A stretch of 13,118 nucleotides of DNA from Candidatus Colwellbacteria bacterium RIFCSPHIGHO2_02_FULL_45_17 (GCA_001817685.1 MHIV01000036.1:1-13118), one strand, 5' to 3'; counted from the first letter of the stretch, positions 1 through 6,615 are shown. Made by a program: numbers and translations. The notes: generated by a model from the letters alone, not told the origin.

Positions 1-17
1 ATTTGGATCCAACATAA

Positions 18-1364
18 TTATTTTTTATTTCTAAGTGTGGGAAAAATTATGACATCTTTGATGGATTTCTTGCCGGCGTATAACGCCGCAACTCTGTCGA
101 TTCCGACACCAAGACCTGCGGCTGTAGGCATTCCATATTCAAGCGCTTCAAGAAAATCTTCGTCCATTCTAGAAGCTTCTTCGTCACCTCCCCTATACAT
201 TTTCTCCTGCTCTTCCATTCTCTCGCGCTGATCTATCGGATCGTTAAGTTCAGAGAAGCCGTTCGCGATTTCCATGCCGTCGATAATAAACTGGAATCGC
301 TCTGTTATTTCTTCATCTCCCTCAACTGACTTCGCAAGCGGCGATAACGATTTTGGAAGTCCGTAAACTATTGTCGGCTTTACTAATTTCGGCCTAACTT
401 GCTTCTTAAATAACTCATCGAGTGGGCCGCCTTTCATTCTTCTTATCTCGGCCTCGCTCTTTCCGGCATATTTCTTAACCGCATCTATATATGAAACCTC
501 GGCCCACTTTCCTTTAACTATCGGTTTTAAAATTTTTTTGGTTAGACCGATCATGTCCCTGTAGTCTGCGTAGGTCCAGTAGAGTTCGAGCATAGTAAAC
601 TCGGGGTTGTGCTCTCTGTCCATTCCTTCGTTTCTGAATACCCTCCCGATCTCAAATATCTTGTTAAAGCCTCCAACCAAAAGTCGTTTCAGGTATAGCT
701 CGGGGGCAATTCTTAAATAGAAATTCTGTCCTAAAGCGTTATGTTTCGTCTCAAACGGTCGAGCCAATGCGCCTCCCGGGATTGGCTGGAGAATCGGGGT
801 TTCCACCTCGATAAAACCTTCTTCCCAGAGCAATTCCCTGAGCTTTCTTATATACTCGGAGCGCTTTTCGAAAGTTCTCCTCAGGTCAGGATCAAGCAGT
901 ATATCTATATATCTTTTCCTTAATCTTTCCTCTTCGTCCTTCAAACCAAACCAGCTTTGGGGTAAGGGCCTAATGCTCTTTGTAAGCATCCGCGCGTGGA
1001 TTGCGCCAAGACTTTTCTCTCCACGTTTTGTCTTGAAAAGTTTTCCTCTGAATTCTGAGATATCACCAATATCCAGATTCTTTTTCCAAAACTCGAAATG
1101 CTGAGCTTCTTTTTTAGACAGAACTACTTGCATCGAGGCGGTTCCATCAAATAAGTCGATAAAAACTATATTCCCCTGATTACGGATGGAGTTTATCCTT
1201 CCGGCAAGAGTAACAGACGTTTTGGCTTTCTCTAACTTGGAGAAGCGCGCGAGAACGTCCGCTGTATCAAAATTTCTTCCACTCTTCGATGGATATGGAT
1301 TTCTGCCGGCCTCTCGTATATTTGATAATTTTTTGAGTCTCTCGCTAATTAATGCATCTAGCAT
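18..1364 (-). CDS. lysS: Lysyl-tRNA synthetase, class II
   Basis: This 448-residue protein charges tRNA-Lys with lysine in the cytoplasm, using ATP. The N-terminal OB-fold that binds the anticodon spans about residues 50-130 (VTLAGRINSIRNQG). The class II catalytic core follows. Motif 1 lies at about 183-204 (GFIEVETPILQ). Motif 2 lies at about 237-260 (FEIGRVFRNEGMDREHNPEF), and motif 3 at about 411-428 (GMPTAAGLGVGIDRVAAL). The EIANGFSELNDP segment near 365 is typical of LysRS. It is shorter than the roughly 500 residues of E. coli LysRS, mainly between motifs 2 and 3 and at the N-terminus, which fits a reduced genome. The ATG at 1364 is preceded by an AT-rich stretch with no clear Shine-Dalgarno. 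The gene ends 17 bases from the window edge. It lies 122 bases after greA and may be read from its own promoter in that spacer. Confidence 0.97.
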   Translation of the reverse strand: MLDALISERLKKLSNIREAGRNPYPSKSGRNFDTADVLARFSKLEKAKTSVTLAGRINSIRNQGNIVFIDLFDGTASMQVVLSKKEAQHFEFWKKNLDIGDISEFRGKLFKTKRGEKSLGAIHARMLTKSIRPLPQSWFGLKDEEERLRKRYIDILLDPDLRRTFEKRSEYIRKLRELLWEEGFIEVETPILQPIPGGALARPFETKHNALGQNFYLRIAPELYLKRLLVGGFNKIFEIGRVFRNEGMDREHNPEFTMLELYWTYADYRDMIGLTKKILKPIVKGKWAEVSYIDAVKKYAGKSEAEIRRMKGGPLDELFKKQVRPKLVKPTIVYGLPKSLSPLAKSVEGDEEITERFQFIIDGMEIANGFSELNDPIDQRERMEEQEKMYRGGDEEASRMDEDFLEALEYGMPTAAGLGVGIDRVAALYAGKKSIKDVIIFPTLRNKK

Positions 1365-1417
1365 AAAATCTATATATAAATTCTAACCTGCACTAGTGCC
1401 GAACACTGGGTACTCAA

Positions 1418-1423
1418 ATTATA
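1418..1423 (-). promoter_or_regulatory. Alternative -10 box (TATAAT) upstream of lysS
   Basis: A perfect TATAAT on the minus strand lies 53 bases before the lysS ATG. The hexamer 17 bases further upstream is TTACCC, only a 3/6 match to the -35 consensus, and there is no TGn extension. It is a weak candidate in an AT-rich spacer and an alternative to the element at 1470-1478. Confidence 0.25.
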
Positions 1424-1469
1424 TACTAAGGCAGAGGCATGGGTAAATTCGCCCGAGCTACAATCAGTT

Positions 1470-1478
1470 ATTCTAGCA
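1470..1478 (-). promoter_or_regulatory. Candidate extended -10 promoter for lysS
   Basis: On the minus strand this reads TGCTAGAAT, an extended -10 (TGn plus TAGAAT). It is identical to the element in front of the actin-like gene (9565-9573) and differs by one base from the greA element. No good -35 is visible. Transcription from here would give a leader of about 100 nt before lysS. A competing perfect TATAAT lies at 1418-1423 without a good -35, so which one drives lysS, if either does, is uncertain. Confidence 0.35.
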
Positions 1479-1486
1479 ACAATCGT

Positions 1487-1942
1487 TTAATTAACTTGTC
1501 GGACAACATACTCCGCGCTACCGCTCGGAGCGTTGATTTTCACAGAATCCCCAGCCTTTTTACCTATTAGTTCTTTTCCGAGTGGTGATTGATAAGAGAT
1601 GAAACCATTTTCCGGTTTGGCCTCGTTTGTGCCCACAATAACAAATTTCATAGATTTACCACCTCTCAGAACCTCTACTGTCGAACCGACGCCGACAACA
1701 CCCTTGCTACTCCCCTCCTTAATAATAGAGGCGTTTTTTATGGTTTCTTCGAGTTCCGTGATTCTCTTCTCCACACGCCCTTGTTCCTCTCTCGCTTCCA
1801 AATATTCAGAATTTTCCGTTAAATCCCCGAGCTCCTTGGCATCACGTAAATTCTCAGCGACCTCTAGGCGCTTGGCGGTTTTGAGTTCCTCAAGTTCATT
1901 CTTGAGCTCCTCGAATCTTTTCGCAGTTAAAAATTCCTCCAT
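1487..1942 (-). CDS. greA: Transcription elongation factor GreA
   Basis: GreA enters the RNA polymerase secondary channel and stimulates cleavage of backtracked RNA, rescuing stalled complexes. Counted from the ATG at 1942 the protein is 151 residues, close to the usual 158. The N-terminal coiled coil (about 1-75) carries the tip signature GDLTENSEYLEAREEQ, with the acidic residues D40 and E43 that hold the catalytic Mg2+. The C-terminal FKBP-like domain (about 78-151) has the conserved SPLGKELIGKKAGD. A longer reading from a GTG at 1993 would add 17 residues but would run through the predicted promoter, so I chose the ATG. There is no Shine-Dalgarno. The predicted transcription start is only about 7 bases before the ATG, suggesting a nearly leaderless mRNA. 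Downstream is lysS. Confidence 0.96.
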   Translation of the reverse strand: MEEFLTAKRFEELKNELEELKTAKRLEVAENLRDAKELGDLTENSEYLEAREEQGRVEKRITELEETIKNASIIKEGSSKGVVGVGSTVEVLRGGKSMKFVIVGTNEAKPENGFISYQSPLGKELIGKKAGDSVKINAPSGSAEYVVRQVN

Positions 1943-1955
1943 GACAATAGGCCAT

Positions 1956-1986
1956 ATTGTAGCACAATAGTAAGACCTTTTGTAAA
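1956..1986 (-). promoter_or_regulatory. Promoter of greA (extended -10)
   Basis: On the minus strand, -35 TTTACA (1981-1986, 5/6 match to TTGACA) is followed after 19 bases by -10 TACAAT (1956-1961). The -10 is preceded by TGC, giving the extended form TGCTACAAT, which offsets the long spacer. The -10 ends 13 bases before the greA ATG, so transcription would start about 6-7 bases before the start codon. The same 13-base distance is seen at infA. Confidence 0.65.
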
Positions 1987-1992
1987 CCCCCA

Positions 1993-2009
1993 CACCTATA
2001 CCATAGGTG
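1993..2009 (-). repeat. Perfect hairpin/palindrome between glycosyltransferase gene and greA
   Basis: A 7-base inverted repeat CACCTAT / ATAGGTG with a 3-base centre sits directly upstream of the greA -35 box and after the glycosyltransferase stop. On the minus strand it is followed by TGGGGGTTTACA, with no real T-run, so it is a poor intrinsic terminator. Its position next to the -35 would also suit an operator. Function is unproven. Confidence 0.45.
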
Positions 2010-2028
2010 GTGCAGGGTAAGCCCCTTT

Positions 2029-2769
2029 TTACTTAGCTTTTATGCTATATACGTCCCGCCAGAGCCATATACGAATGCGCAGTGTCTCAACCAACGTTTT
2101 AATGTATGCGGAAGCCCCGACGTGCGATTCGGTATCATTCACCCAAACGACGGGGATCTGCTTTATTTTGAAACCGAGACGCTTTGCTAACGACAATATT
2201 TCAACATCGAAACCCCAGCCAGCAATTTTCTGGAGCGGGAAAACTTTCTCAGCCGAATCACTAGTAAAACACTTGAATCCGCACTGCGTATCCCAAATGC
2301 CTGGCAAAACCAGTGCCTGTATGATTAAATTTCCGCCTTTCCCCAACATTTGGCGCAGAAGCCCCTGCGGCGGAGTAAGCTTTGATTCTTTGTCGGCACG
2401 CGAACATATGACAACATCAAATCCGTTCTCAAAATGAGGAATCATTTTGTCGAAGTGATCAATGGAAGTTGAATTATCAGCATCCGTGAGAAGTCTGTAC
2501 CTTCCTTGCGCCTCCAACATTCCGAACTTCACCGCTCCACCCTTGCCCCTGTTTTCACCGTAACCGGTAACGCGTAGGCCTGGAATCATTTTAGTAAAAC
2601 GCTCGACTACAGCTGCTGTATCATCTGTAGAACCGTCATCCACCACAATAATCTCATAGGAATACTTTGCTTGAGATAAGTGCTTGTCGATATCAATAAG
2701 AGTAAGCGGAATTCTCTCCGCCTCGTTGTACGCGGGAATGACAACAGAAAGAAACGGCTTGTTCGTCAT
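2029..2769 (-). CDS. Family 2 glycosyltransferase, dolichyl/undecaprenyl-phosphate hexosyltransferase (ALG5/DPM1) type
   Basis: This 246-residue GT-A enzyme likely moves a sugar from a nucleotide donor to a polyprenyl phosphate at the cytoplasmic face of the membrane. Visible motifs in order are VVIPAYNE (about 9-16), VVDDGSTDDT (about 42-51), GENRGKGGAV (about 71-80), the metal-binding DAD inside LLTDADNSTSI (about 93-103), QCGFKCF, and GWGFDVEIL near 185. The ENRGKGGAV and TDADxST pattern is the ALG5-like signature. No membrane segment is present, unlike GtrB-type enzymes with C-terminal helices, so it is probably soluble or peripheral. The exact sugar and acceptor cannot be read from the sequence. 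It starts 2 bases after the membrane protein gene, with a purine-rich GAAGGCGGAAG (2775-2785) as ribosome binding site. That makes it translationally linked to the end of the ribosomal operon. Confidence 0.88.
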   Translation of the reverse strand: MTNKPFLSVVIPAYNEAERIPLTLIDIDKHLSQAKYSYEIIVVDDGSTDDTAAVVERFTKMIPGLRVTGYGENRGKGGAVKFGMLEAQGRYRLLTDADNSTSIDHFDKMIPHFENGFDVVICSRADKESKLTPPQGLLRQMLGKGGNLIIQALVLPGIWDTQCGFKCFTSDSAEKVFPLQKIAGWGFDVEILSLAKRLGFKIKQIPVVWVNDTESHVGASAYIKTLVETLRIRIWLWRDVYSIKAK

Positions 2770-2771
2770 AA

Positions 2772-3215
2772 TTACTTCCGCCTTCTATGATAGTGTACCC
2801 TAGCAAAAATGGCCACGGCGAGACCGCCAAGAATGTTAAACATTAAGTCCTTCATCGTATCAGCTATGCTCAGCTGAACTGGCATTGCGCCAGTATTAAG
2901 CGCAAGAGCTACTGCGTCATAGATATATTCTCCGAACTCCCAAAGTACTGCCCCCAATGCTGCAAGTGATGCTCCAGCGAGCAAAGTAACAAAGAGATTT
3001 TTACTTAAATCCAAGTGTCCTGGGAAACGCAAGATTAACCAGTAGACCCCAAGCCCGAAAACAACTGTCGCCCCGAAATGAAAAATTGCGTCTATCAACG
3101 GAATTGATCTATACCAGTCATTCATGACGGCTATTAGATGAAACGCAAGAAGAGCGGTTCCTACCGGAACCGCAACTTTAAAAACGCCGTTTTCTTTCTC
3201 TATCTCTTTCTCCAT
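2772..3215 (-). CDS. Small multi-pass membrane protein, VanZ/DUF2238-like
   Basis: The protein has 147 residues and about four hydrophobic helices: roughly 12-31, 41-62, 74-97 and 119-138. The C-terminus is basic (HYHRRRK). Polar residues sit at helix edges: H47 in IDAIFHFGA, the W92-E93-F94-G95-E96 motif, and D119, D123 and N127 in DTMKDLMFNILGG. The arrangement of early His, mid Glu and late D...D...N-G is shared by VanZ-like and DUF2238/YjdF-like integral membrane proteins. I cannot decide between them, and a biochemical role is not established from this. The ATG at 3215 lies inside the last codons of rpsI (16-base overlap) and has a strong Shine-Dalgarno, which supports this start. Its partner is the glycosyltransferase 2 bases downstream, so a role in envelope lipid or glycan handling is a reasonable inference. 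Confidence 0.7.
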   Translation of the reverse strand: MEKEIEKENGVFKVAVPVGTALLAFHLIAVMNDWYRSIPLIDAIFHFGATVVFGLGVYWLILRFPGHLDLSKNLFVTLLAGASLAALGAVLWEFGEYIYDAVALALNTGAMPVQLSIADTMKDLMFNILGGLAVAIFARVHYHRRRK

Positions 3216-3646
3216 TGAGGCGCTCTCCTTGCCTTCTTCAATCCGTATTTCTTTCTCTCCACCATTCTTGAGTCTCGCGTAAGGTATCCGAGAGTTCGAA
3301 ACTCATTTTTGAAATCTGGGTTGAACTTCACAAGCGCCCTAGCGAGTCCGAGGGTTATGGCTTCTGACTGCGCCATTACACCACCGCCGGATACTCTTAC
3401 TTCTACCCCTCCTTTAACAGCTGATTTTTTAAGAGGTGCCTCCGCCATCTTCTGAAAGCGCAACACTGGAAAATAGACTTTGTAGTCCAGTCCATTAACC
3501 ACGATCTCGGTGCCTTTGTCGGGGTAAAATCTAACTCTTGCCACTGCGGTCTTTCTTCGCCCCAACCCCGGGAAATACTTTCCGCCACCCGTCGCCTTTA
3601 AGGTAAGTTTCTCGCCCTTCTCTGTTGTTACTTTTTTTGTAGCCAT
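3200..3646 (-). CDS. rpsI: 30S ribosomal protein S9
   Basis: S9 binds the head of the 30S subunit, and its C-terminal tail reaches the P-site tRNA. The protein is 148 residues, against about 130 in E. coli. The extra part is an N-terminal lysine-rich lead of about 25 residues before the family start YFPGLGRRKTAVARVRFYP. Conserved segments include GGGVMAQSEAITLGLARALV and the basic end VERKKYGLKKARRAPQWRKR. The usual terminal FSKR is changed to WRKR here. The final codons overlap the start of the next gene, which may constrain this. It starts one base after the rplM stop, the standard rplM-rpsI pairing, with no Shine-Dalgarno visible. Confidence 0.98.
   Translation of the reverse strand: MATKKVTTEKGEKLTLKATGGGKYFPGLGRRKTAVARVRFYPDKGTEIVVNGLDYKVYFPVLRFQKMAEAPLKKSAVKGGVEVRVSGGGVMAQSEAITLGLARALVKFNPDFKNEFRTLGYLTRDSRMVERKKYGLKKARRAPQWRKR
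3223..3230 (-). promoter_or_regulatory. Strong ribosome binding site for the membrane protein gene
   Basis: AAGGAGAG on the minus strand lies inside the rpsI coding sequence, about 7-9 bases before the ATG at 3215. It is one of the few clear Shine-Dalgarno sequences in the window, where most operon-internal genes have none. It supports the overlapping start. Confidence 0.65.
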
Positions 3647-3647
3647 A

Positions 3648-3986
3648 TTATTTAAACGTCAGCATTTTAAGCCTTGGCGCTCTAAGCCTGTTTTTTGGCA
3701 ACATTCCGGAGATTGCATGCCTCACAACCCATTCCGGATTCTTTGCAAATGCATCTTTGTAGATAGTCTTCCTCAAATTCCCAGGCTTCCCCATATGCCT
3801 ATAATATATTTTTTGCTCGGCCTTCTTTCCAGTTATCTTAACCAAGCTAGCGTTATGAATAACGACTTTATCGCCAACTTTATTCGGGGCATATGAAGTG
3901 GAATCTTTGGCCTGCAGAAGACGGGCGGCTTTTGCGGCTACTCTTCCGAGAGATTCCCCTTTTGCATCAATTATGTGCTCTTTCAT
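3648..3986 (-). CDS. rplM: 50S ribosomal protein L13 (short form)
   Basis: L13 is an early-assembly protein of the large subunit. Recognisable segments are HIIDAKGESLGRVAAKAARLL, GDKVVIHNASLVKITGKKAEQKIYYRH (about 38-64) and AISGMLPKNRLRAPRLKMLTFK at the end. It is 112 residues against 142 in E. coli. It lacks about 13 N-terminal residues and everything after the MLPKN...LK segment, some 25-30 residues. The frame closes with TAA one base before rpsI, so the shortening is genuine rather than a frameshift. Its ATG overlaps the rplQ TGA (ATGA), implying translational coupling. Confidence 0.97.
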   Translation of the reverse strand: MKEHIIDAKGESLGRVAAKAARLLQAKDSTSYAPNKVGDKVVIHNASLVKITGKKAEQKIYYRHMGKPGNLRKTIYKDAFAKNPEWVVRHAISGMLPKNRLRAPRLKMLTFK

Positions 3987-4333
3987 ACAAATTCGATAAC
4001 AACTTTCATCACACCGTCCCTCTTGCGAACCTCCGAAGTCTTAATAATACGCAGATAACCTCCGTTCCTGTCTTTATACTTTGGGGCGATCTCATGATAA
4101 AGCTTATATGCTGAGTCTTTCGGGATGCGCCTCAACAGCAGCTTCAAAGCAGACAAATCTCCTTTTTTCGCGATCGTAATAAGTCTCTCCACGCGCGGTT
4201 TTATCTCCTTTGCGCGCGCTTCAGTAGTCTGAATACGGCCTTCCATTATGAGGTTGTGCATCAAAATAGCTAGGAAGCTCCTGCGTCTGCCGGTTATTCT
4301 GCCAAACTTTCGTCCTTCCTTTTGATGCCTCAT
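3983..4333 (-). CDS. rplQ: 50S ribosomal protein L17
   Basis: L17 is a large-subunit protein near the exit tunnel. The 116-residue product has the family signature GRITGRRRSFLAILMHNLIM (about 11-30), then TTEARAKEIKPRVERLITIAKKGD (about 36-59). The C-terminus (GGYLRIIKTSEVRKRDG) is conserved. Length is close to the shorter members of the family (E. coli 127). It lies 6 bases after the rpoA stop, the common rpoA-rplQ order. Its TGA stop overlaps the rplM ATG and shows that UGA is a stop codon in this organism. A purine-rich stretch (GGCGGAAAG) precedes the ATG as a weak ribosome binding site. Confidence 0.98.
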   Translation of the reverse strand: MRHQKEGRKFGRITGRRRSFLAILMHNLIMEGRIQTTEARAKEIKPRVERLITIAKKGDLSALKLLLRRIPKDSAYKLYHEIAPKYKDRNGGYLRIIKTSEVRKRDGVMKVVIEFV

Positions 4334-4339
4334 TTAATT

Positions 4340-5146
4340 CTACTTTCCGCCTTTAGCGGACTTAGTGGTCGTCTTTTTGGCCGTGACTTTCTTGGCTGTT
4401 GTTTTACCCGCTGATTCTGCCCCGTCCGTCGCTGATTTGCTCAACTTAGTTTCCTTAACATCGATCTCGCTAATTTTCCCGAAGTGATCGAGCAGTACGC
4501 TCGAAGCTTTGTGCAGTGCGCTCGAAGGAGAAATTGTCCCGTCAGTTTCAATTTCGAGGCGAACTTTGTTATAGTCCGTTCGTTCACCAACACGCATGTT
4601 CTCCACGCTGAAGTTGACGTTAACCACCGGTGAAAATACGGCGTCCAGTGCGATTGTGCCAATTGGTAATCTACCAATTTTCTGAGCTTCTACCGGCTGA
4701 TAACCAAGTCCCTTCTCAACAACCAATTCCATATCAAGCTCGGCGTTCTTCGAGCTCAACGTAGCAATATGTACGTCGTTCTTAATCTCTACTTGCGCAT
4801 TACCCTTTATATCTTTCGCAGTCACGTCTTTATCTCCCTTAACTTTTAAAATAAGGGTCTGTGGTTCATCGGCGTAGAAGGCAAATCGAACTTTTTTCAG
4901 GTTTAGGCTGAGCTCTACAACATCCTCGGTTACACCGGGAACAGTAGTGAACTCATGCCCAACGCCCTTAATTTTAAATCTTGTAATCGCAGCTCCTGGC
5001 AAGGAAGATAGCAAAGCCCTTCGAAGCGCGTTCCCGACTGTAATACCATAACCACGATACAAACCTTCAATGCTGAAAGACCCGAGTGTATCGTTTTCCT
5101 CTATTCTCTTTATTCTTACCGAATCGCTTAAATATTTGTATTCCAT
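4340..5146 (-). CDS. rpoA: RNA polymerase alpha subunit lacking the C-terminal domain
   Basis: Alpha dimerises and scaffolds assembly of beta and beta'. The N-terminal domain is complete at about residues 1-233: GYGITVGNALRRALLSSLPG (about 32-51) and the VPGVTEDVVELSLNLK segment (about 69-84) are conserved. The protein is 268 residues, against 329 in E. coli. After KISEIDVKETKLSKS (about 224-238), where the linker to the alpha-CTD would begin, it carries only a low-complexity tail. The last 21 residues contain nine lysines plus Thr, Ala and Gly and no acidic residue. The stop is 6 bases before rplQ, so there is no room for the helix-hairpin-helix domain that binds UP elements and activators, and no frameshift remnant. 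It lies one base after rpsD, in the usual rpsM-rpsK-rpsD-rpoA-rplQ order. Confidence 0.97.
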   Translation of the reverse strand: MEYKYLSDSVRIKRIEENDTLGSFSIEGLYRGYGITVGNALRRALLSSLPGAAITRFKIKGVGHEFTTVPGVTEDVVELSLNLKKVRFAFYADEPQTLILKVKGDKDVTAKDIKGNAQVEIKNDVHIATLSSKNAELDMELVVEKGLGYQPVEAQKIGRLPIGTIALDAVFSPVVNVNFSVENMRVGERTDYNKVRLEIETDGTISPSSALHKASSVLLDHFGKISEIDVKETKLSKSATDGAESAGKTTAKKVTAKKTTTKSAKGGK

Positions 5147-5147
5147 G

Positions 5148-5765
5148 TTATTTCTTAGAATAGTAATCGACGACCATGTTTATATTAAACGGAAAATTCA
5201 CATCTTTTGGATGAGATTCGACTTTTCCTTCCAATGTGTCCTTGTTGAGCGACAACCAAGAAGGAACATTGTGATTTTTCATCTTATCCTTCAAATCTTC
5301 AAAAACGGATATATTTTTTGAAGATGCGCTAATAGCAACAGTATCCCCAGGGCTAAGTTCGTACGACGGGGTGTTAACTCTCCGTCCGTTCACCAAGAAA
5401 TGACCGTGGGTCACCATCTTGCGCGATATAGACCTGCTCTGGGCAAACCCGAGGAGTACTACAACATTATCCAATCTGCGCTCGAGCATGCTTGTGATAA
5501 CATCTATCGCGGACTTTCCTTTCTGGGCGTGAGCATTCTCAAAGACTTTCTTCAGCTGCCTGTCAGTAATTCCGTAAGAAAACTTTATTTTCTGTTTTTC
5601 ACGTAACTGCGTGCCAAACTCACCCATTTTACTGAACCTCTTGCCGTGCTGACCAGGTTTGTACGGCTTTCGTGTAAGAGCAGACTTAGGCGAACTAGCA
5701 CGATCGCCCCTGATGGAAAGCTTTACGCCTAAACTTCTTTCTCTTTTTTCTAATACTCTTGGCAT
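5148..5765 (-). CDS. rpsD: 30S ribosomal protein S4
   Basis: S4 is a primary 16S rRNA binding protein that nucleates 30S assembly. The 205-residue length matches the family. The N-terminal region has YKPGQHGKRFSKMGEFGTQL and REKQKIKFSYGITDRQLKK. The S4 RNA-binding domain follows at about 93-155, with MLERRLDNVVVLLGFAQSRS and VTHGHFLVNGRRVNTPSYEL, and the C-terminus is FPFNINMVVDYYSK. There are no cysteines in the N-terminal part, so this is the zinc-free form. In many bacteria S4 represses its own operon by binding the mRNA; nothing in this leader lets me claim that here. It starts 7 bases after the rpsK stop and ends 1 base before rpoA. Confidence 0.98.
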   Translation of the reverse strand: MPRVLEKRERSLGVKLSIRGDRASSPKSALTRKPYKPGQHGKRFSKMGEFGTQLREKQKIKFSYGITDRQLKKVFENAHAQKGKSAIDVITSMLERRLDNVVVLLGFAQSRSISRKMVTHGHFLVNGRRVNTPSYELSPGDTVAISASSKNISVFEDLKDKMKNHNVPSWLSLNKDTLEGKVESHPKDVNFPFNINMVVDYYSKK

Positions 5766-5772
5766 GTTAGCG

Positions 5773-6228
5773 TTATACTCTTCTTGCTTTTCTGGGTCTC
5801 GGACCGTTGTGCGGGATTGGCGTTACGTCGTTTATGGAAAGAATATCGAAACCGCTACTGGCGATGGAACGCACTGCAGAATCTCTACCAGGACCAATGC
5901 CTGAAATATATATGTCAACAACGTGCGGTCCAGTTTTAGTAATTTTCTCGACAATCGCAGAAGTTACTTTAGAAGCCGCGAACGGAGTCGCTTTCTTAGG
6001 ACCCGCGAAACCCAAAGACCCAGCACTGGCCCAAGCAACAACGCCGCCTTTCTCGTCCGTGACTGTAATCATCGTATTGTTGTAGGACGATTTTATATAA
6101 ACTCTGCCGGCCTCAACCCTGCCGTGACCTCCCTGGGTCGCTTTCTTGGATACTGCTCCAGAAACTGCCTCTGCGGCTCCCTTCTTCTCGGCGTCTCCGG
6201 TTTTTTCTATAACCCGCTTCTTACCCAT
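5773..6228 (-). CDS. rpsK: 30S ribosomal protein S11
   Basis: S11 lies on the 30S platform near the Shine-Dalgarno/anti-Shine-Dalgarno helix. At 151 residues it is longer than E. coli S11 (129). The extra part is a charged, Ala/Lys/Glu-rich N-terminal lead of about 38 residues before the domain start GRVYIKSSYNNTMITVTDEK. Conserved segments are VVAWASAGSLGFAGPKKATPFAA, the GPGRDSAVRSIASSGFDI stretch, and the C-terminal DVTPIPHNGPRPRKARRV. It starts 1 base after the rpsM stop and ends 7 bases before rpsD. Confidence 0.98.
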   Translation of the reverse strand: MGKKRVIEKTGDAEKKGAAEAVSGAVSKKATQGGHGRVEAGRVYIKSSYNNTMITVTDEKGGVVAWASAGSLGFAGPKKATPFAASKVTSAIVEKITKTGPHVVDIYISGIGPGRDSAVRSIASSGFDILSINDVTPIPHNGPRPRKARRV

Positions 6229-6229
6229 A

Positions 6230-6613
6230 TTACTTCAATGCTAGTTTTCTTCGTCCAGAACCGGCAGTGGCACGTACATTCCCACGCCTCGTTCGAGAAT
6301 TTCTCTTTGTGCTTTGACCCCTTGCTGGTAACTGTTTGCTGTGTCTTGTGCCTCTATAACTTTTAATAATCTTTAGTCTACCTATATCCTGACGAATAGA
6401 GGCCCTCAGCTCTCCCTCTATTTGGTATTCCTTTTCCAGAAGGTCCTTAATCTTAGAAACTTCCTGTGTGGTTAAGTCCTTTGTGCGCTTTGAGGCGTCA
6501 ATTTTCGTTTTATCCAAGATAACACTCGCAGAAGTTGGACCCACACCAAAAATGTAAGTAAGCGCCACGCCTACTTTTTTCTCATCCGGAATATTTACTC
6601 CAGCAACCCTCAT
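6230..6613 (-). CDS. rpsM: 30S ribosomal protein S13
   Basis: S13 sits in the 30S head, contacts the 50S subunit and the P-site tRNA. The 127-residue protein begins MRVAGVNIPDEKKVGVALTY and has the helix-two-turn-helix region IFGVGPTSASVIL (about 21-33). The conserved basic block SYRGTRHSKQLPARGQSTKR (about 84-103) runs into NSRTRRGNVRATAG near the C-terminus. It starts 2 bases after rpmJ, with a weak AAGG before the ATG. Confidence 0.98.
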   Translation of the reverse strand: MRVAGVNIPDEKKVGVALTYIFGVGPTSASVILDKTKIDASKRTKDLTTQEVSKIKDLLEKEYQIEGELRASIRQDIGRLKIIKSYRGTRHSKQLPARGQSTKRNSRTRRGNVRATAGSGRRKLALK

Positions 6614-6615
6614 AA

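Larger units (their letters stand above)
1365..1486 (-). other. lysS upstream spacer with short direct repeats and a palindrome
   Basis: This 122-base spacer lies between the greA stop and the lysS start. Two imperfect 11-base copies of GATTGTWGCTM (minus strand, at 1474-1484 and 1455-1465) are offset by 19 bases. A perfect 10-base palindrome GCACTAGTGC lies at 1390-1399. Two promoter-like -10 elements are present and are listed separately. I found no tRNA-like fold, no T-box signature and no hairpin with a T-run that would make a convincing terminator for greA. No small coding region is supported. Confidence 0.5.

Noticed and set aside
1365..1486. tRNA or T-box leader before lysS
   Set aside because: No cloverleaf or conserved T-box sequence could be formed by eye; a T-box for lysS would also be unusual outside Firmicutes-type genomes.
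1943..1993. Longer GreA starting at a GTG at 1993 (17 extra residues)
   Set aside because: The extension runs through the predicted promoter, has no family similarity, and the ATG at 1942 begins exactly where GreA proteins begin.
1993..2009. Intrinsic terminator after the glycosyltransferase gene
   Set aside because: The stem is followed by a G-run and TTTACA, not a T-run. It is listed as a palindrome only.
4334..4400. A frameshifted alpha-CTD after the rpoA stop
   Set aside because: Only 6 bases separate the rpoA stop from the rplQ start, and rplQ is intact from its first codon.
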